Below are positions 62,086 to 64,000 of a stretch of 64,000 nt of DNA, one piece after another; the stretch's first letter is position 1, and each line of letters opens with the position of its first letter. The notes under the pieces are model-generated. The model did not search any database and was not told the DNA's origin. It saw only the letters and a program-made list of their open reading frames with translations. The stretch covers positions 171,211-235,210 of the forward strand of contig CAKZYA010000005.1 of the NCBI GenBank assembly GCA_937883755.1, given 5' to 3'. This DNA is from an uncultured Flammeovirgaceae bacterium. GTDB lineage: Bacteria > Bacteroidota > Bacteroidia > Cytophagales > Cyclobacteriaceae. The position numbers were made by a program, and so were the translations under genes.

Positions 62086-62640
62086 ATGTTTTTCACCGTA
62101 CCTGGCCTACGTAATTCAGACGAGACGCACTGGCAATCGCAGTGGGAGAAACGGTCGCCGAATCAATTTCAACGCATTCAGCAGGAAGACTGGGCGCATC
62201 CCGATAGTGAAACTTGGGTAAACCAGATAGAAAAAACACTGGATCCGTACGCTTCCGAAGAGATTGTGCCGATTGGACATAGCGTTGGTTGTGCGGCTAT
62301 TGTTCACTGGTGGAATACTTTTCAGAAGCCAGTCCGAGCGGCGATGTTGGTTGCGCCTAGCGATGTTGAGCGAGATGATTATCCCGCCTACATCACCGGA
62401 TTTTCACCTATGCCGCTGGTTAAATTGCCTTTTCCTACGTTGGTAGTCGCGAGCACTGACGACCACGTAGTTTCGCTATCTCGAGCTAGCTACTTTGCTC
62501 AATGTTGGGGTGCTGAATGGCACGTAGTGGAAAACGGAGGACATTTAGAAAGCAAATCAGGATTTGGTTCCTGGCCGGAAGGCTGGGAATTGCTTCATCA
62601 TCTTGTATCACTTACTGAAAGTATTAATTATGGCAACTGA
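62086..62640 (+). CDS. RBBP9/YdeN-family serine hydrolase
   Basis: This is 184 residues from the ATG at 62086 (MFFTVPGLRNSDETHWQSQW). The Ser nucleophile lies in GHSVGC, the Asp in ASTDDHVV and the His in GGHLESKSGFGSWPEG, all as in the RBBP9/YdeN alpha/beta-hydrolases. Substrate unknown; members have weak carboxylesterase or serine-hydrolase activity. It overlaps the exonuclease gene by 11 bp. Confidence 0.9.
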   Translation: MFFTVPGLRNSDETHWQSQWEKRSPNQFQRIQQEDWAHPDSETWVNQIEKTLDPYASEEIVPIGHSVGCAAIVHWWNTFQKPVRAAMLVAPSDVERDDYPAYITGFSPMPLVKLPFPTLVVASTDDHVVSLSRASYFAQCWGAEWHVVENGGHLESKSGFGSWPEGWELLHHLVSLTESINYGN

Positions 62641-63355
62641 CGTACTATCTAGCAACATTCTGTTCGTTGACATTGAAACTGTTACGGCTGAAGAAAATTA
62701 CGATGACCTTTCGCCTGTTATCCAGCAAGCTTGGAACCGTAAAGCTGAGTTTTTTCGGGAGGCTGACACCAAAACCTCCGCTGAACTTTTTGTGGAACGA
62801 GCCGCTCTCTATGCTGAGTTTGGTAAAATTGTCAGTATTGCTATTGGCTACTTTCATGCACTGGATGATGAGCGGAACGAGCTGCGAATTAAATGCATCA
62901 CCTACCCCGACGAAATCGCCGTATTGCACGAATTTGTAGAAACAGTGGAACGCTTCGATCAGAACCAACTTCGCCTCTGCGCCCACAATGGCCGTGATTT
63001 TGACTATCCTTACCTCTGCCGACGGTTACTAATTCACGGGATAGAGCTGCCCAAGTCACTACAACTGATGAATAAAAAGACTTGGGAAGTACCCCATCTA
63101 GATACGATGGAAATGTGGAAGTTTGGCGAATACAAAAAGTTTGTGCCACTGGATCTACTGGCTGCCCTCTTTTCGGTAGAAGGCGATTCCGATAAGCTGC
63201 TGGATGCCCGGCAAATTCAGCAGGCCTATTATCAAGACCAGGATTTGGAAAAGATCATCCAGTCCGGTTATCAGAATATTCGTTTGTTGGCGCAGGTTTA
63301 TCTAGCGATGCTTTCTCAGCCATTGCTGCCGGATGAGCAGATCACTGAGGTTTGA
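62630..63355 (+). CDS. Predicted 3'-5' exonuclease, PolB-like, with altered ExoIII residue
   Basis: This is 241 residues from the ATG at 62630. ExoI is LFVDIET (Asp and Glu ligands), and ExoII is CAHNGRDFDYPYL. The expected ExoIII segment (C-Q-x-D-V...AQ) reads YQNIRLLAQVYL, with Asn where relatives have Asp. The codon is AAT and one base from GAT. The family belongs to DNA_pol_B_exo2 (RNase H-like fold) and is likely a DNA repair or RNA exonuclease. It overlaps the hydrolase and is followed at once by the DUF4393-like gene. Confidence 0.85.
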   Translation: MATDVLSSNILFVDIETVTAEENYDDLSPVIQQAWNRKAEFFREADTKTSAELFVERAALYAEFGKIVSIAIGYFHALDDERNELRIKCITYPDEIAVLHEFVETVERFDQNQLRLCAHNGRDFDYPYLCRRLLIHGIELPKSLQLMNKKTWEVPHLDTMEMWKFGEYKKFVPLDLLAALFSVEGDSDKLLDARQIQQAYYQDQDLEKIIQSGYQNIRLLAQVYLAMLSQPLLPDEQITEV

Positions 63356-63387
63356 TTGGGTATTTATATATTGGCGATAAACGCAAT

Positions 63388-63954
63388 ATGTATAGCCAGA
63401 TACTTACACTAATTGGAAAAAATAATATGGGAGGCCTAGGTGAAATTGTAAAAGAATTAAACTTACCTAAACAGCTACTTGATAAGGGAGAAGAAGCTAT
63501 TAAAGCCGTACTTGGTCCATCAATAACAGAAATTTCAGAAACCTTTGCAGACAACTTTCGGCTGAGAAGATTTAAGAATCAAGTAAAGATCTTGTCAAAG
63601 GCTCAGCAGTACATTGAAAAAAGTGGCTTTGAACCAAAGCAAATAGACTTAAAAATACTTGCGCCTCTAGTTCAATTGAGTTCTTTAGAGGAAAATCCTG
63701 ATCTTCAAGAAAGGTGGTCTAGATTAATAACAAACATTGTGCATGTTGAGGGAAAAGAACTACTGAAACAAAATTGCATAGAAATCATAAGTAAAATATC
63801 AAATGAGGAAGCCTCTCTTATTGATTTTCTTCACGAATTATTTCTCAAAGAGCGTAAGGCTAGATATGAGAGAGAGTTGAATGATATGTGGATAAGGACA
63901 AAAAAAGAACTGGAAGAATTTCCATTGCGACTGTTTTCTTTCTCTTTGAACTGA
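63388..63954 (+). CDS. DUF4393 / Abi-alpha-like protein
   Basis: This is 188 residues from the ATG at 63388; ATG 63427 (MGGLGEIVKELNLPKQ) is also possible, and the frame is open back to a TTG at 63352. Helical throughout. The segment FRLRRFKNQVKIL, then PKQIDLKILAPLVQLSSLEENPDLQERWSRLI, fits DUF4393, the family of the abortive-infection alpha protein. Its DNA is clearly richer in A and T than the neighbours, which hints at transfer. It lies at the window edge, so a partner gene may follow. Confidence 0.65.
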   Translation: MYSQILTLIGKNNMGGLGEIVKELNLPKQLLDKGEEAIKAVLGPSITEISETFADNFRLRRFKNQVKILSKAQQYIEKSGFEPKQIDLKILAPLVQLSSLEENPDLQERWSRLITNIVHVEGKELLKQNCIEIISKISNEEASLIDFLHELFLKERKARYERELNDMWIRTKKELEEFPLRLFSFSLN

Positions 63955-64000
63955 TTTAAACTTTTGCTAGGTATTTGCACCAGCTACACAGAGCAAAGAT
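63955..64000. other. Window end
   Basis: The last 46 bp follow the DUF4393-like gene and contain no recognisable feature. Confidence 0.5.

Overview
The window is a chromosomal segment of a member of the Bacteroidota, most likely Cytophagales. The evidence is the set of type IX secretion sorting domains, a CHU/gliding-motility C-terminal domain, acidic lipoprotein tails after the lipobox cysteine, TAnnTTTG-type -7 promoter boxes, and large FtsX/MacB permeases ending in ANPVDSLRNE. It holds about 45 genes, two tRNAs, one IS982-like element and one clear pseudogene.

Layout. 1-8.3 kb: a TPR sensor histidine kinase (5' cut by the window edge) with its LuxR-type response regulator, then two large surface proteins (an IPT/TIG plus Kelch lipoprotein and an LRR/Ig/T9SS protein). 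8.4-26.5 kb, minus strand: seven tandem FtsX/MacB-type permeases with no ATPase among them and one small secreted protein inside the array. The array appears to be two transcription units (26498 to 16552, and 16362 to 8361). Each is headed by a sigma-54-like GG-N10-GC element, with an upstream 19-bp site about 111-112 bp further out. 26.8-33.6 kb: a YCF48-like propeller lipoprotein, a broken XRE/membrane gene, the sdhCAB operon with promoter and terminator, and a lipoprotein with a possible beta-gamma crystallin-like segment. 34-38.2 kb: a gliding-motility C-terminal protein, a DCC thiol-disulfide protein and FabD.

38.2-42.4 kb: small conserved proteins, a TPR-CHAT protease-like protein and a convergent 30-codon reading frame that has its own terminator. 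42.6-47 kb: pgk, an aminotransferase and prephenate dehydrogenase (tyrosine branch), then a DUF4421-like protein. 47-51 kb: a sulfotransferase, a Brp/Blh carotene dioxygenase, a DinB-like protein, a small lipoprotein and an outer-membrane barrel. 51-52.7 kb: an IS982-like insertion beside an unknown gene. 53.3-57.6 kb: an exported enolase-superfamily enzyme, an alpha-L-fucosidase and two small envelope proteins. 57.7-61 kb: fdhD with a YdeP-type molybdopterin oxidoreductase. 61-61.3 kb: a tRNA-Gly/tRNA-Leu operon with a very good promoter and terminator. 61.5-64 kb: dcd, an RBBP9-type hydrolase, a PolB-like 3'-5' exonuclease with an altered ExoIII site, and a DUF4393/Abi-alpha-like protein.

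The most unusual signals are: (i) the two matching sigma-54/UAS modules over the permease array; (ii) a recurring class of intergenic spacers built from degenerate 7- or 8-nt words that often fold back on themselves, including a 16-bp hairpin between two permeases; and (iii) the small terminator-bounded gene facing the CHAT gene.
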